From: Natribaculum luteum | Lineage (GTDB): Archaea; Halobacteriota; Halobacteria; Halobacteriales; Natrialbaceae | Length of the DNA: 64,000 bases | Reading direction: 5' to 3' | Assembly: GCF_023008545.1 (NCBI RefSeq) | Contig: NZ_CP095398.1 | Location: 1-64,000, forward strand | Part shown: positions 54,365 through 63,645 of the stretch, piece by piece | How positions within the stretch are numbered: position 1 is the stretch's first letter | Layout: every line of letters begins with the position of its first letter | Notes under the pieces: model-generated | The model's database searches: none | The model's input: the letters and a program-made list of their open reading frames with translations, nothing else | Told to the model about the DNA's origin: nothing | Position numbers and translations under genes: made by a program

Positions 54365-55132
54365 ATGTCCGGATCCGACGGCGGATGGGTCGCGCTCTTC
54401 TCCGGCGGCAAGGAGTCCTCGTGGGCGCTCTATCGGGCTCTCGAGGCCGGGCACGACGTCCGCAGACTCGCGATCGTTCACCCACCGGCGGGATCGCACA
54501 GGTACCACGCGCCCGCGACGTCGGTCGCCCGACTGGCCGCACAGAGCATCGGGATTCCCGTCGTCGACGTCGGCATCCCCATCACCGACGTCGAACCTCC
54601 CAACGTCGCACGGGAGGCCGACCACGACTCGAGCGCAGAGCGTGACACAGAGATCGAACCGCTCGAGTCCGCCCTCCGGACGCTCGACGCCGAATTCGAC
54701 GATGGGCTGGGTGGTGTCGTCGCCGGGACCGTCGAGAGCGAGCACCAGGCCGATCGCCTCCGATCGATGTGCGACCTGCTCGGCTGTGACTTCTTCGCGC
54801 CGCTGTGGCAGGCAGACCCGCGCGAACTCGCGGAAACGATGATCGACGGCGGCCTCGAGATACTCGTCGTCGAGGTGACGGCACCCGGATTCGACGAGTC
54901 GTGGCTCGGTCGGCGACTGGATCGCGACGCGCTGGCCGACCTGGACGACCTCCACCGCGAATACGGCGTCCACCTCCTGGGCGAGGGCGGGGAGTTCGAG
55001 ACGATCGTCACCGACGGCCCGCACATGTCACGTCCCATCACACTCGAGTTCGAACGGGAGTGGTCCGGGACCTGGGGACGGGTTCGGATTACCGACGCCC
55101 GACTCCAACCGCCGGCATCGGACGAGGCGTGA
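54365..55132 (+). CDS. Diphthine-ammonia ligase-type ATPase (DUF71/Dph6)
   Basis: A 255-residue PP-loop ATPase of the Dph6 family. FSGGKESSWALYRALE is the PP-loop, GTVESEHQADRLRSMCDLLG and PLWQADPRELAETMIDGGLE form the conserved middle, and HLLGEGGEFETIVTDGPHMS is the family's C-terminal motif. In archaea it amidates diphthine on EF-2 to make diphthamide. Length is slightly above the usual 220-230. Confidence 0.9.
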   Translation: MSGSDGGWVALFSGGKESSWALYRALEAGHDVRRLAIVHPPAGSHRYHAPATSVARLAAQSIGIPVVDVGIPITDVEPPNVAREADHDSSAERDTEIEPLESALRTLDAEFDDGLGGVVAGTVESEHQADRLRSMCDLLGCDFFAPLWQADPRELAETMIDGGLEILVVEVTAPGFDESWLGRRLDRDALADLDDLHREYGVHLLGEGGEFETIVTDGPHMSRPITLEFEREWSGTWGRVRITDARLQPPASDEA

Positions 55133-55207
55133 CACCACGACGTGACGAACGCTGTTTCGACGGCGATCACCGCCATCGTTATTGTTCATGTTATCATACG
55201 CCACGAT

Positions 55208-55795
55208 ATGACGTCCAGGATTGACGTCCTCGAGCCAGGTGAAACGGACGACGAAGAGGCCAATCGACGGCTCGAGGAAGCCAGAGAGGGGTGGTACGGC
55301 GATTCGGCGTTCTTCGGGGCGATGGCACACCAGCCAGGGCTTCTCACGCAGTTGATGGACACGTTCGACGCGTTTCCAGCGAGTGAGACGATAGATACGG
55401 AACTGCTCGAGTTGATGCGACTTCGCGTCGCGGAGGTCCACAGGTGTGCCTACTGTGCGACGGTCAGGACCCAGGCCGTCGCCGAGGACGTCGCACCGAG
55501 AGAGGAGGCAGTGTTCGGCGAGGAACTCGACGCCGACGAACTGAGTCGACGCGAGGAGCTGGCCGTCCGACTGGCCGACCAGATGTCCGAAGACCCCCAC
55601 CGAATTACGGACGAGTTCTTCGACGAACTCCGGACAGTGTTCAGCGAGGAAGAGATCGTCGAACTGGCGCTGTTCGCGAGCATCGAGGTCGGTCTCGATC
55701 GATTCTCGATCGCCCTCACGCTCGACACGACCGACGAGAGTCCGTATCCGAGTGGGCTGGAGTACCCGTTCGACCGATCTGAGGTCGACCAGTGA
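55208..55795 (+). CDS. Carboxymuconolactone decarboxylase/AhpD-like protein
   Basis: A 195-residue helical protein (start MTSRIDVLEPGET chosen, since the upstream frame begins in a hydrophobic stretch of no relation). ELMRLRVAEVHRCAYCATVR carries the CxxC of AhpD-like enzymes, although the downstream His of the AhpD active site is not present (Arg follows). It may be a peroxidase-type or unrelated CMD-fold protein. No partner gene nearby. Confidence 0.78.
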   Translation: MTSRIDVLEPGETDDEEANRRLEEAREGWYGDSAFFGAMAHQPGLLTQLMDTFDAFPASETIDTELLELMRLRVAEVHRCAYCATVRTQAVAEDVAPREEAVFGEELDADELSRREELAVRLADQMSEDPHRITDEFFDELRTVFSEEEIVELALFASIEVGLDRFSIALTLDTTDESPYPSGLEYPFDRSEVDQ

Positions 55796-55972
55796 CGACG
55801 GGGAGGCGCAGGCCGGAGCCATCCACCTTCGATCGGTGGCGGTGCCGTCTCGCCGCTGCCAGACAGCGAGCGGCGGTCACGTCCGACGCCCGGCGTCGAC
55901 TCCGAAGCGTGGCTGATACGAGCTGTGACCGTTCCAGAAATTCTTTGGAAGAGAAGCGTCCCGTATCAGGAG

Positions 55973-56359
55973 ATGGCAATCCAGTCCCGGTTCGCTGACC
56001 TCGAGGTTCCGTTACTCGTCGCCGTCGGTGGCTTTTTCGGGGCGAACGCGCGGTACGCCGTCGGGCTCGCCGCTCCTGGACTGACCGGCACGTTCGTCGC
56101 GAACGTGACGGGAAGTTTCGTCCTCGGATTCGTCGTCTACGAGGCGATGTACACCGACTACCTCACGGAGCGAGGACGACTCCTCCTCTCGACTGGTTTC
56201 GTCTCGTCGTACACGACCTACAGTACGTTCGCCTTCGAGTCGGTGTCGGCGGGACCGCTGGTGGGTCTGCTGAACGTCGGCGTGAGTTACGGCTTTGGCT
56301 TCGCAGGGGTCGTCGCTGGACGTGCGCTGGCGTTACGGCTGCGAGGTGACTCGCGATGA
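55973..56359 (+). CDS. crcB: Fluoride exporter CrcB/Fluc, subunit 1
   Basis: A 128-residue four-helix membrane protein starting MAIQSRFADLEVP, with a GGAG close upstream. GGFFGANARYAVGLAAPGL, TFVANVTGSFVLGFVVYEAM and GFVSSYTTYSTFAFESVS include the conserved Asn and the TYSTF phenylalanine motif of Fluc channels. The next crcB gene overlaps by 4 bp, so the two probably assemble a hetero-dimer that expels fluoride. Confidence 0.9.
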   Translation: MAIQSRFADLEVPLLVAVGGFFGANARYAVGLAAPGLTGTFVANVTGSFVLGFVVYEAMYTDYLTERGRLLLSTGFVSSYTTYSTFAFESVSAGPLVGLLNVGVSYGFGFAGVVAGRALALRLRGDSR

Positions 56360-56709
56360 CGGCCGTGATCGATCCCGTCTACGTCGGTCTGGGCGGTGCG
56401 GTCGGGGCCGTGCTCCGATACACGGTCGGACGGATCGTCGAGACGAGTCGGTTTCCGCTCGCGACGCTTCTGGTGAACGTGCTGGGGAGTTTCGTCCTGG
56501 GTCTCGTCATGTTCTCTGGCCCGTCGGAGGCGACTCGACTGTTCGTCGGCGTCGGCGTCTGTGGTGGTTTCACCACGTTCTCGACGTTCTGCGTCGACAC
56601 CGTCCAGCTCGCCGAAGAGGGGGAGTCGATGCTCGCTACCGGCTACGCACTCGGTAACATCGCTCTCTCGGCGACCGCGATCGGGATCGCGTGGGTACTG
56701 ATCGCGTGA
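56356..56709 (+). CDS. crcB: Fluoride exporter CrcB/Fluc, subunit 2
   Basis: A 117-residue four-helix protein, shorter than its partner. GGAVGAVLRYTVGRIVETSR, LATLLVNVLGSFVLGLVMFS and GVCGGFTTFSTFCVDTVQLA carry the same family residues (Arg-Tyr, Asn, TTFSTF). It is coupled by ATGA overlap to the first gene. No fluoride riboswitch was recognised upstream. Confidence 0.9.
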   Translation: MTAVIDPVYVGLGGAVGAVLRYTVGRIVETSRFPLATLLVNVLGSFVLGLVMFSGPSEATRLFVGVGVCGGFTTFSTFCVDTVQLAEEGESMLATGYALGNIALSATAIGIAWVLIA

Positions 56710-56744
56710 CCGGCGATCCGTGAGCCTCGAGCAGTCGCGTCATT

Positions 56745-57284
56745 TCATGCCCACGGCCAGAATCCCGCCGCCATCAGATACCCGGCTGCACCGGTTACGA
56801 CGCCGACGGCCGTCGTAAACCAGGCGATCGACTCCGTGTACTCCGTCCGTTCCAGTCCGAGGAGGATCCAGAACGTCGCCCAGAGGACGGCCCAGATCCA
56901 CCAGAGTGCGGCCAGTCCCACGTCACCGCCGGTGAACACCAGATAGCCGGTCGGGATCGCGACGACGGTGACGAAGATGCAGTACCAGCCGAACGACCGC
57001 TGGTCGCCGATCCCCCGGATGGCGTTCGCGCCGATCCACAGATAGGTAAACGAGAAGAGCAGGGTGCCCGACGCCGTGAACGCGTCGCCGAACTGGTACT
57101 CCCCGAACGCCCACAGCTCTCCGAATGCCCACCACATCGCGATCAGGAAGGTCAGAACTCCGACGAAGAAGTTCAGTATCGCGACGTCCCTGTCCGATCC
57201 CTTGCCGAGTAGCCAGATCCCGTTTACGATCAGTACCGCTCCAACGAAGACCAGCCCCATGCCGAGGATTGCGTACAGCGTCAT
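56745..57284 (-). CDS. AmiS/UreI-family amide/urea channel
   Basis: A 179-residue protein with about six helices, start MTLYAILGMGLVFVGAVLIV. The pattern GVLTFLIAMWWAFGELWAFG, the repeated short-turn membrane spans and FTYLWIGANAIRG, DQRSFGWYCIFVT and GDVGLAALWWIWAVLWATFW match the AmiS/UreI family of short-chain amide or urea channels. Two acetamidase/formamidase genes lie within 6 kb, supporting amide uptake. It is encoded singly, opposite to the small gene at 57.5 kb. Confidence 0.85.
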   Translation of the reverse strand: MTLYAILGMGLVFVGAVLIVNGIWLLGKGSDRDVAILNFFVGVLTFLIAMWWAFGELWAFGEYQFGDAFTASGTLLFSFTYLWIGANAIRGIGDQRSFGWYCIFVTVVAIPTGYLVFTGGDVGLAALWWIWAVLWATFWILLGLERTEYTESIAWFTTAVGVVTGAAGYLMAAGFWPWA

Positions 57285-57489
57285 TGATGGTCGTGCCTCC
57301 ATTGCGTGATAGATACACGCAAATGTCTGATTCGGTATGGGAAACAATAACCCTGATCCCTGTAGATTCGGAATGTCACCGTTCGAAGTACGTACACGCC
57401 CAGGAAACCGGTGCGAGCGTAGTCCGTCGACTCGTTCGTCTCCCGACGGGAGCTACGATTTTTGTCGACGGATCTCGAACTGACCCAGT

Positions 57490-57756
57490 ATGTCACGGGA
57501 CGAAACGGGAACTGCCAAAGAGCGGTCGGGCCTCCCCCCGAAAACGATCACCGACCGACTCGAGGACGTCGACGTCGGAGACAGACTGGTGGTCAACAAT
57601 CGAGAGACGGCGTACGAAGTCGTCGACACGGACACGTACTCGGTCACTGTCGCCGATCCGGACGGCAATCACATCACGCTCTCGCAGAACCTCCAGACGG
57701 GCGGGTGGGTCGTTCACGAGGAGATCTGGTGGGTGTCGAGCGACTCGCTGGAGTAG
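57490..57756 (+). CDS. Small haloarchaeal hypothetical protein
   Basis: An 88-residue acidic protein, MSRDETGTAKERSGLPPKTI at the start, then a beta-rich domain: VGDRLVVNNRETAYEVVDTD, YSVTVADPDGNHITLSQNLQ, and GGWVVHEEIWWVSSDSLE. Small SH3-like or barrel proteins of this kind are frequent in haloarchaea. Function unknown. Divergent from the amide channel gene. Confidence 0.7.
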   Translation: MSRDETGTAKERSGLPPKTITDRLEDVDVGDRLVVNNRETAYEVVDTDTYSVTVADPDGNHITLSQNLQTGGWVVHEEIWWVSSDSLE

Positions 57757-57827
57757 CTATCGCTCTCGAGCGGTCGAGTTCCGCTCCCGGCCTCGACGCG
57801 GGGACTGTCCGCGCGACGGACTGGCGA

Positions 57828-58466
57828 TCAGGCTCGAGTGGTACGCAAGAAGAGTCGGAACTCGAGGTCGTCTTTGTGCTCGCCGACGAGGTCGGAGGAC
57901 TCCTTTTCGAGCGACCCCGACCGTCCGGGCGGATCGGCTCGGTCACACAGCGAATCGGCGAGCTGCTGGACGTGACCCGCGGCGTCGCCCGACGAACGGA
58001 GAACGACGCCGGCGACGCGCTCGCTCGAGTCGAACACGTTCGCGACCGTCGTGGCGACGGCGTCGACGTCGTCCCCCTCTGTGACGAAGACGCTCGCGAA
58101 CGACGCCCCGTCGTACTCGAGGGGCTCCGCCTCGGACTCGGTTGCTGCTCGGCCGTCGTCTCTCGCCGCTGTCACCGCGCGGCGTAACGTTTCGGCGCGT
58201 AATTTGGCTCGTTCGTTCCATCTCGAGACGTCGTCGTCAGGTGAACATCGAACTCGGTACTGGTCGTCGTCGGTTCGTTCGACGAGTCCGTAGGCGACGA
58301 GCAAGGAGAGCAGTTGCTCGAGGTTGGCGTCTGACGATTCCGACGACGACGTCCAGTAGTCGGCGATGCTGGCACTCGAGAACGGGTCGTCGCCGAAGCG
58401 CCCGTACGCGGTGAGGTACAGATCGATACAGCGATCGATTGCTGGGAGCGAACTGGACGTCGCCAT
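57828..58466 (-). CDS. Hypothetical protein with N-terminal winged helix
   Basis: A 212-residue protein. The first ~75 residues look like a winged-helix domain (SIADYWTSSSESSDANLEQL then LVAYGLVERTDDDQYRVR). The middle and C-terminal parts are acidic with a beta/alpha segment (ASFASVFVTEGDDVDAVATT). It is divergent from the first amidase gene across a 247-bp spacer and might regulate it. No family recognised. Confidence 0.65.
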   Translation of the reverse strand: MATSSSLPAIDRCIDLYLTAYGRFGDDPFSSASIADYWTSSSESSDANLEQLLSLLVAYGLVERTDDDQYRVRCSPDDDVSRWNERAKLRAETLRRAVTAARDDGRAATESEAEPLEYDGASFASVFVTEGDDVDAVATTVANVFDSSERVAGVVLRSSGDAAGHVQQLADSLCDRADPPGRSGSLEKESSDLVGEHKDDLEFRLFLRTTRA

Positions 58467-58675
58467 AGGAGTATCTGGAGTACCGACGACCGGGTAAAAA
58501 ACGTTACCGGCCAGTTTCGTCGATTGGATCCGTGTCGGAGTGGCGGGTCCACTGGCCCCGACGTCGCACGCGTCGATACGAGTCGATCGTTCCGACCGCT
58601 CGCCCCCACCGTGAGCCCCGAGATCGGGCTGCTCGAGATCTATTGCCCGTTTTGAACTAGTGTTCTGGCTGAATT

Positions 58676-58713
58676 AGCCATAAATAGAGGTACGTTGATA
58701 GGCAACACGCGAC
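58676..58713 (+). promoter_or_regulatory. TATA-type promoter of amidase gene 1
   Basis: The box CCATAAATAGAGG lies around 58677-58690, about 25 bp before the expected start of transcription next to the ATG at 58714, as for a short-leader haloarchaeal mRNA. Confidence 0.5.
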
Positions 58714-59973
58714 ATGCCAGAGACGATCTTCGAGGTCGACGTCGACGCATCGATAGAGGAACAGCCAGATCCGATCGTGAACCGCTGGCATCCGGACGTC
58801 CCACCGGCGGCGACGATCGAACCCGGTGAGAAGGTCCGGATCGAGTGTCTCGACTGGACGGGCAACCAGGTCGTAAACGACGACAGCGCAAACGACATCC
58901 GGGACATGCGACTCGATCCGAACCACCACCTGAGCGGTCCGTTCGAGGTCGAGGGTGCCGAACCCGGCGACATGCTCGTCATCGACATCCTGGACCTCGG
59001 GCCGTTTCCGGAAAACGAGTGGGGCTTTACCGGCATCTTCGAACTGGACAACGGTGGCGGGTTCCTGACCGATCACTTCCCCGAAGCCCGGAAAGCGATC
59101 TGGGAACTCGACGGCGTGATGACCCACTCGCGGCACATCGAGGACGTCAGGTTCCCGGGCTGTACCCACCCCGGTATCGTCGGCACCGCACCGTCACACG
59201 AACTGCTCGAGGAGTGGAACGAGCGCGAACAGGCGCTCATCGATCGGGGAGCGGAGGCCGAAACGGCGGTCAACCACGAGACGCGCGAGGACGAGCCGCC
59301 GCTCGCGTTGCCACCGGAGCCCAACGAGGTGTTCCTCGGCGACATGGACGAAGAGGACGTCGAGGAGGCAGCGGAGGAGGCCGCCAGAACGATCCCGCCC
59401 CGCGAGAACGCTGGCAACTGCGACATCAAGAACCTCGGTCGCGGATCTCGAGTCTACCTCCCGGTCTTCGTCGAGGGGGCGAACTTCATCACCGGCGACC
59501 TCCACTTCTCCCAGGGCGACGGCGAGATCACCTTCTGCGGGGCCATCGAGATGGCCGGGTGGATCGACATGAAGGTGGACGTGATGAAAAACGGGATGGA
59601 GCAGCTGGGAACCGACTACGCGATGTTCAAGCCGGGATACCAGGATCCCGACTTCTCGGACTACGTCGTTTTCGAGGGCTACTCCGTGGACGAGGACGGC
59701 ACCCAGCACTACAAGAACGCCAACGTCGGTATGCGGCGGGCCTGTCTGGACGCGATCGACTATCTGACGAACTTCGGGTACACCGAAGAACAGGCGTACG
59801 TCCTCCTGAGTACGATTCCGGTCGAGAGCCGCATCGCCGGCATCGTCGACCTGCCGAACACCTGTGTGACGGTGTCGGTCCCCAACGAGGCGTTCGACAT
59901 CGACATCGATCCGGACACGTTCGAAGAGGGCGCTACCGTCAGCAACAGAGGCGACGTCGCGAAACCGTCCTGA
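58714..59973 (+). CDS. Acetamidase/formamidase, paralogue 1
   Basis: A 419-residue enzyme of the FmdA/AmdA family, hydrolysing formamide or acetamide to the acid and ammonia. MPETIFEVDVDASIEEQPDP, WHPDVPPAATIEPGEKVRIE, CLDWTGNQ, FTGIFELDNGGGFLTDHFPE, GIVGTAPSHELLEEWNERE, RENAGNCDIKNLGRGSRVYL and FCGAIEMAGWIDMKVDVMKN match the family through its whole length. A close paralogue lies at 62.4-63.6 kb on the other strand. It has a clear TATA promoter and no operon partner. Confidence 0.93.
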   Translation: MPETIFEVDVDASIEEQPDPIVNRWHPDVPPAATIEPGEKVRIECLDWTGNQVVNDDSANDIRDMRLDPNHHLSGPFEVEGAEPGDMLVIDILDLGPFPENEWGFTGIFELDNGGGFLTDHFPEARKAIWELDGVMTHSRHIEDVRFPGCTHPGIVGTAPSHELLEEWNEREQALIDRGAEAETAVNHETREDEPPLALPPEPNEVFLGDMDEEDVEEAAEEAARTIPPRENAGNCDIKNLGRGSRVYLPVFVEGANFITGDLHFSQGDGEITFCGAIEMAGWIDMKVDVMKNGMEQLGTDYAMFKPGYQDPDFSDYVVFEGYSVDEDGTQHYKNANVGMRRACLDAIDYLTNFGYTEEQAYVLLSTIPVESRIAGIVDLPNTCVTVSVPNEAFDIDIDPDTFEEGATVSNRGDVAKPS

Positions 59974-60079
59974 ACGTCGATTCACACCCCGCTTTGGTCC
60001 GTTCCCACACGGAAGACGACACGATCAGCGTTCCGTAGAGAGCGATCAGCGATCCGTAGAGAGAAGACGACGAGGCGGA

Positions 60080-61780
60080 CTAGTGTCCCATCGAGTGACC
60101 GACCGCCCACGGATAGCCCTCGGTACTCTCGACGATGCCACCCGGACCGTGATCGTGGTCGTGCTCGTCGTCGGCGTGGGCAGCCCCGTCACGCGTGACC
60201 GAGACGACCTCGTCGACGCGGACGAGGGTGTTCGCCGCCTCGGTCGCGCTGGCTATCGCCTGTTTTTTCACCGCGAGCGGTTCGACGACGCCGCGAGCGA
60301 CCGCGTCGGCGATCGTCCCCGACTCGAGTGCCAGTCCCGCCGTCCGATCGCCGTCGTAGTGGCGGGCGCGTAACTCGACGACGGCGTCGATCGGATTCAG
60401 TCCGGAAGATTCGGCCAGAATACGGGGAATCACCTCGATCGCGTCCGCGAACGCCTCGACGGCGAGTTGCTCCCGGTCGGACACGCTCGAGGCGAACTCC
60501 CGGAGATCCCGTGCGACGTGTATCTCGGCTGCGCCGCCACCGGGGACGACGACGCCGTCTTCGATCGCACGAGTGAGCACCCGCAGGCAGTCGTCGATTA
60601 CTCGTTTCGTCTCGTCGGCGACGTGCTGTGTCCCGCCTCGCAGGACCAACGACACCTGTTCGACGTCGTCCCGTCCCTCGACGACGGCCAGTTCCGTCGC
60701 ACCGACGTCACGTCGTTCGACGCGTCGCGCTCGCCCGGTCGCCTCGGGCGTCAGGTCGTCGATCGTTCCGACCGGCCGCGCCCCCGTCGCGCGGCCGAGT
60801 TTCTCGAGTTCGTCCTGTCGCGTCCGTTCGACGGCGAGGATCCCCTCTCTGGCCAGCAGGTACCGGACGCGGTCGTCGATCGACTTCTGACAGAACACGA
60901 CGTCCGCGCCGGCGTCGACGATTCGCCGGACGTGAGTCTCGTAGACGTCCTCTTCGTACTCCCTGAACGCGTGCAGGTCCTCGGGCGACTCGACGCTGAC
61001 CGCACCCTGCCCGGTGGCCGTCTCGATCGTGAGTTGACCGTCGATCAGCGCGACGGTAGCGTCTGCTATCGCGTCGGGTGGCCCCGGTTCCGGCGAGACC
61101 GACGTCGTCGACGAGGTGTCCATGTCGATGACGAGTCCGTCGACGACCTCCGAGTCGTAGTACGAACTGCCCGGAATCGCCTTGCGCGTGATCTTCGCGG
61201 CGTCGATCGCTCCGTCCTGCTCGATCGCGAGGACGACGTCGACCGCCTTCGCGGCGAGGAACGTGCTCGCCCGCTCGTCCCACTTGCCCGTGATCACCGT
61301 CTTCGCGACGTCTCGCAGCTGGTCTTCGTCGGTCGGGTCGACCGTCGTCGTCTGTTCGTCGAGCGCGTCCAGCGCCCGTTCGGCCGCGCGGGCGTACCCC
61401 CGCGTGATGGTCGTCTGGTGGACGCCGTCCTCGAGGAGCCCTTCTGCGTTCGCGAGCAGTTCGCCGGCCAGCACGATCGCGGAGGTCGTTCCGTCGCCGA
61501 CCCGCGACTGCTGTCTCTCCGCGACGTCGACGATCGACTGTGCGGCCGGATGAGTGATTTCCATCCGATCGACGATGCTCGCCCCGTCGTTGGTCACGAC
61601 GACGTGCCCGTCCGACGTCACCAGGAGTTTGTCGAGCCCGTTCGGCCCGAGCGTCGTCTTGATCGTCTCCGAGAGCGCCTTCCCCGCCGCGAAATTTGCA
61701 CTCTGTGCATCTCGCCCCTCGAGGCGCTGGACGTCGTCGCCGCCCGACAGCACTGACTGGTACCCACCATTGTGCACCAT
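60080..61780 (-). CDS. Thermosome subunit with a His-rich C-terminal tail
   Basis: A 566-residue group II chaperonin. ATP-site motifs: TLGPNGLDKLLV, VVTNDGASIVDRMEITHPAA, and GDGTTSAIVLAGELL. The catalytic Asp of the intermediate domain lies in DETKRVIDDCLRVLTRAIED, and VVPGGGAAEIHVARDL and ATEAANTLVRVDEVVSVT complete the equatorial domain. The tail (~525-566) has DDEHDHDHGPGG and ends AVGHSMGH, instead of the usual GGM repeats. It probably forms the hexadecameric folding chamber with other subunits. Spacer from amidase gene 1 is ~107 bp. Confidence 0.9.
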   Translation of the reverse strand: MVHNGGYQSVLSGGDDVQRLEGRDAQSANFAAGKALSETIKTTLGPNGLDKLLVTSDGHVVVTNDGASIVDRMEITHPAAQSIVDVAERQQSRVGDGTTSAIVLAGELLANAEGLLEDGVHQTTITRGYARAAERALDALDEQTTTVDPTDEDQLRDVAKTVITGKWDERASTFLAAKAVDVVLAIEQDGAIDAAKITRKAIPGSSYYDSEVVDGLVIDMDTSSTTSVSPEPGPPDAIADATVALIDGQLTIETATGQGAVSVESPEDLHAFREYEEDVYETHVRRIVDAGADVVFCQKSIDDRVRYLLAREGILAVERTRQDELEKLGRATGARPVGTIDDLTPEATGRARRVERRDVGATELAVVEGRDDVEQVSLVLRGGTQHVADETKRVIDDCLRVLTRAIEDGVVVPGGGAAEIHVARDLREFASSVSDREQLAVEAFADAIEVIPRILAESSGLNPIDAVVELRARHYDGDRTAGLALESGTIADAVARGVVEPLAVKKQAIASATEAANTLVRVDEVVSVTRDGAAHADDEHDHDHGPGGIVESTEGYPWAVGHSMGH

Positions 61781-61921
61781 AGCTCGTTCGGGTATCTCTC
61801 TTGCTACGTGTTACCAAAAAGGTACTGGCGGTTTTCGTGGCGGGCGACGAACGGGACGGAGACACTCGAGACCTGCGAACGCACCGAACACTTACGTCGC
61901 TGTCTCACCACTCACTATCCC

Positions 61922-62263
61922 ATGACGGACGAGGAAATCGCGTCCGCAGCGGCCCAGTTCCACGAGGATGTCCCACACCAGTTCCAGGTTTCGCTGACGA
62001 TGTCGATGGAGACGCGAGAGCGGCTCCGAGCCGTCAAAGAGGAACTCGACCAGGCGATTGGCGAGCGCGTGGTCACGACGAACGACGTCATGAGCGTCGC
62101 ACTGCTCGCTGCTGCCAGATACCACGCCGTGGCGACCGGAGACGTCCCGGAACTGGAGACGATCGACGAAGAATACCTGCTCCCGCTCACGTCCGTGGTG
62201 CGGCAGGTCCTCGAGGACGAAGACGAGGCACTGTTCGAGTCGGTGGCGACGGATCGAGAGTGA
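61922..62263 (+). CDS. Conserved haloarchaeal hypothetical protein
   Basis: A 113-residue acidic protein, MTDEEIASAAAQFHEDVPHQ. A central helix-turn region (LTMSMETRERLRAVKEELDQ, RVVTTNDVMSVALLAAARYH) may be a ribbon-helix-helix or winged fold. The tail is acidic. It is divergent from the thermosome gene, sharing a 141-bp spacer. Role unknown. Confidence 0.65.
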   Translation: MTDEEIASAAAQFHEDVPHQFQVSLTMSMETRERLRAVKEELDQAIGERVVTTNDVMSVALLAAARYHAVATGDVPELETIDEEYLLPLTSVVRQVLEDEDEALFESVATDRE

Positions 62264-62365
62264 TCAGTGTCGCGGAGGGTGCGGGAGAGTACGACCGCGC
62301 TCGTCGCCGCTCGAGGTGACGATGCGTCGACCGAAGTGACTGGAAAGAAAATGGATGGTGACGAC

Positions 62366-63637
62366 TCAACTCAGCGGGTCGTCAGTGATGGGAACTTGAC
62401 CTTGACCACCGTGTTCGTCGAGGGCGTCCGGGCTGACGTCGAACTCGAAGACCGCTTTCGGAAGGGCGAGCGTCGAACACGCGTTCGGGATGTCGACGAT
62501 GCCGCTCTGTCTTCCTTCGATGGGGACTGTCCCGAGGATCATGTACGCCTGCTCGCGCGTGTACCCGAACTTCGTCAGGTAGTCGATCGCGTCGAGTGCC
62601 GCCCGACGGTACGCCACGTGCGGGTCCATGTAGTGTTGTTCGCCGTCCTCGGTGACGGAGTAGCCCTCGAAGACGACGTAATCCGAGAAGTTTGGACCGC
62701 GGTGGCCGGGTTCGAAGATGGGGTGGTCGACGCCGAACTTGTTCATTCCGCCTTCGACGAGTTCGAACTTCACGTCGACGTAGCCGGCCATCTCGATGGC
62801 CCCACAGAAGGTGATCTCGCCGTCGCCCTGGGAGGCGTGCAGGTCGCCGATACCGAACTTCGCCCCCTCGACGAAGACGGGGAAGTAGATCTTCGACCCG
62901 AGCGAGAGGTCCTTGATGTCACAGTTGCCGCCGTGTTCCCGCGGTGGAACGGTCCTGGCTCCCTCCGTCGCGATCCGGTCGGCGCTGTCGCCTGTCGCTT
63001 CGCCAGGTAGCGCGCCGTCTTCCGTCGGCGGTGACGCGACCGGCGGTTCCGACTCACCTGTCGGATGGTTGTGAATCGACTCCGGATCCTCCTCGTGTTT
63101 GTCGATCAGTTCCTGTTCCCGTTCGTTCCACTCCTCGAGCAGTTCCTGGGACGGTGCCGTCCCGATCAATCCCGGATGGATCTTCCCCTCGTAGTACACG
63201 TCGGGAATGTGTCTCGAAGAGACGTACGTGCCGTCGAGATCCCAGATCGCTTTCGCCGCGTCGGGGAAGTGATCGGTCAGGAACCCGCCGCCGTTTTGCT
63301 GTGAGAAGATTCCCGTGAATCCGTACTCCCAGCGGTCGTTCAGCGGCCCGATGTCGAGCAGCGTTACTTTCAGCAGGTCGCCCGGCTGTGCGCCTTCGAC
63401 TTCGACCGGTCCGCTCAGGTAGTGGACCTGGTTGAGATCCACGTCGCGAACCTCGTTTGCGTCGTCGTTGTCCCGTATCTGACCGCCCGTCCAGTCGAGA
63501 CACTCGAGGCGCGCCGTCTCGCCAGGTTCGACGCTTATCACCGGCTCGATCTCCGGATGCCACCGATTGAACGGATTGTCACCCGGCTGGTCGTCGGGTG
63601 GACGTTCCACGTCCACCTCGAAATGAACTTCCGGCAT
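62366..63637 (-). CDS. Acetamidase/formamidase, paralogue 2
   Basis: A 423-residue homologue of the enzyme at 58.7 kb, start MPEVHFEVDVERPPD (an earlier Met 13 codons upstream is less likely). Shared motifs: WHPEIEPVISVEPGETARLE, CLDWTGGQIRD, FTGIFSQQNGGGFLTDHFPD, PGLIGTAPSQELLEEWNERE, REHGGNCDIKDLSLGSKIYF and FCGAIEMAGYVDVKFELVEG. Differences are spread throughout, so it is an old duplicate and may have another substrate. Its promoter and a GC-rich hairpin lie at 63646-63720. Confidence 0.93.
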   Translation of the reverse strand: MPEVHFEVDVERPPDDQPGDNPFNRWHPEIEPVISVEPGETARLECLDWTGGQIRDNDDANEVRDVDLNQVHYLSGPVEVEGAQPGDLLKVTLLDIGPLNDRWEYGFTGIFSQQNGGGFLTDHFPDAAKAIWDLDGTYVSSRHIPDVYYEGKIHPGLIGTAPSQELLEEWNEREQELIDKHEEDPESIHNHPTGESEPPVASPPTEDGALPGEATGDSADRIATEGARTVPPREHGGNCDIKDLSLGSKIYFPVFVEGAKFGIGDLHASQGDGEITFCGAIEMAGYVDVKFELVEGGMNKFGVDHPIFEPGHRGPNFSDYVVFEGYSVTEDGEQHYMDPHVAYRRAALDAIDYLTKFGYTREQAYMILGTVPIEGRQSGIVDIPNACSTLALPKAVFEFDVSPDALDEHGGQGQVPITDDPLS

Positions 63638-63645
63638 TGGTATCT

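Noticed and set aside
55796-55972. Possible fluoride riboswitch before crcB
   Set aside because: The conserved riboswitch core was not found in the spacer.
60467-61756. 429-codon open frame opposite the thermosome gene
   Set aside because: GC-bias shadow of a well-supported chaperonin gene.
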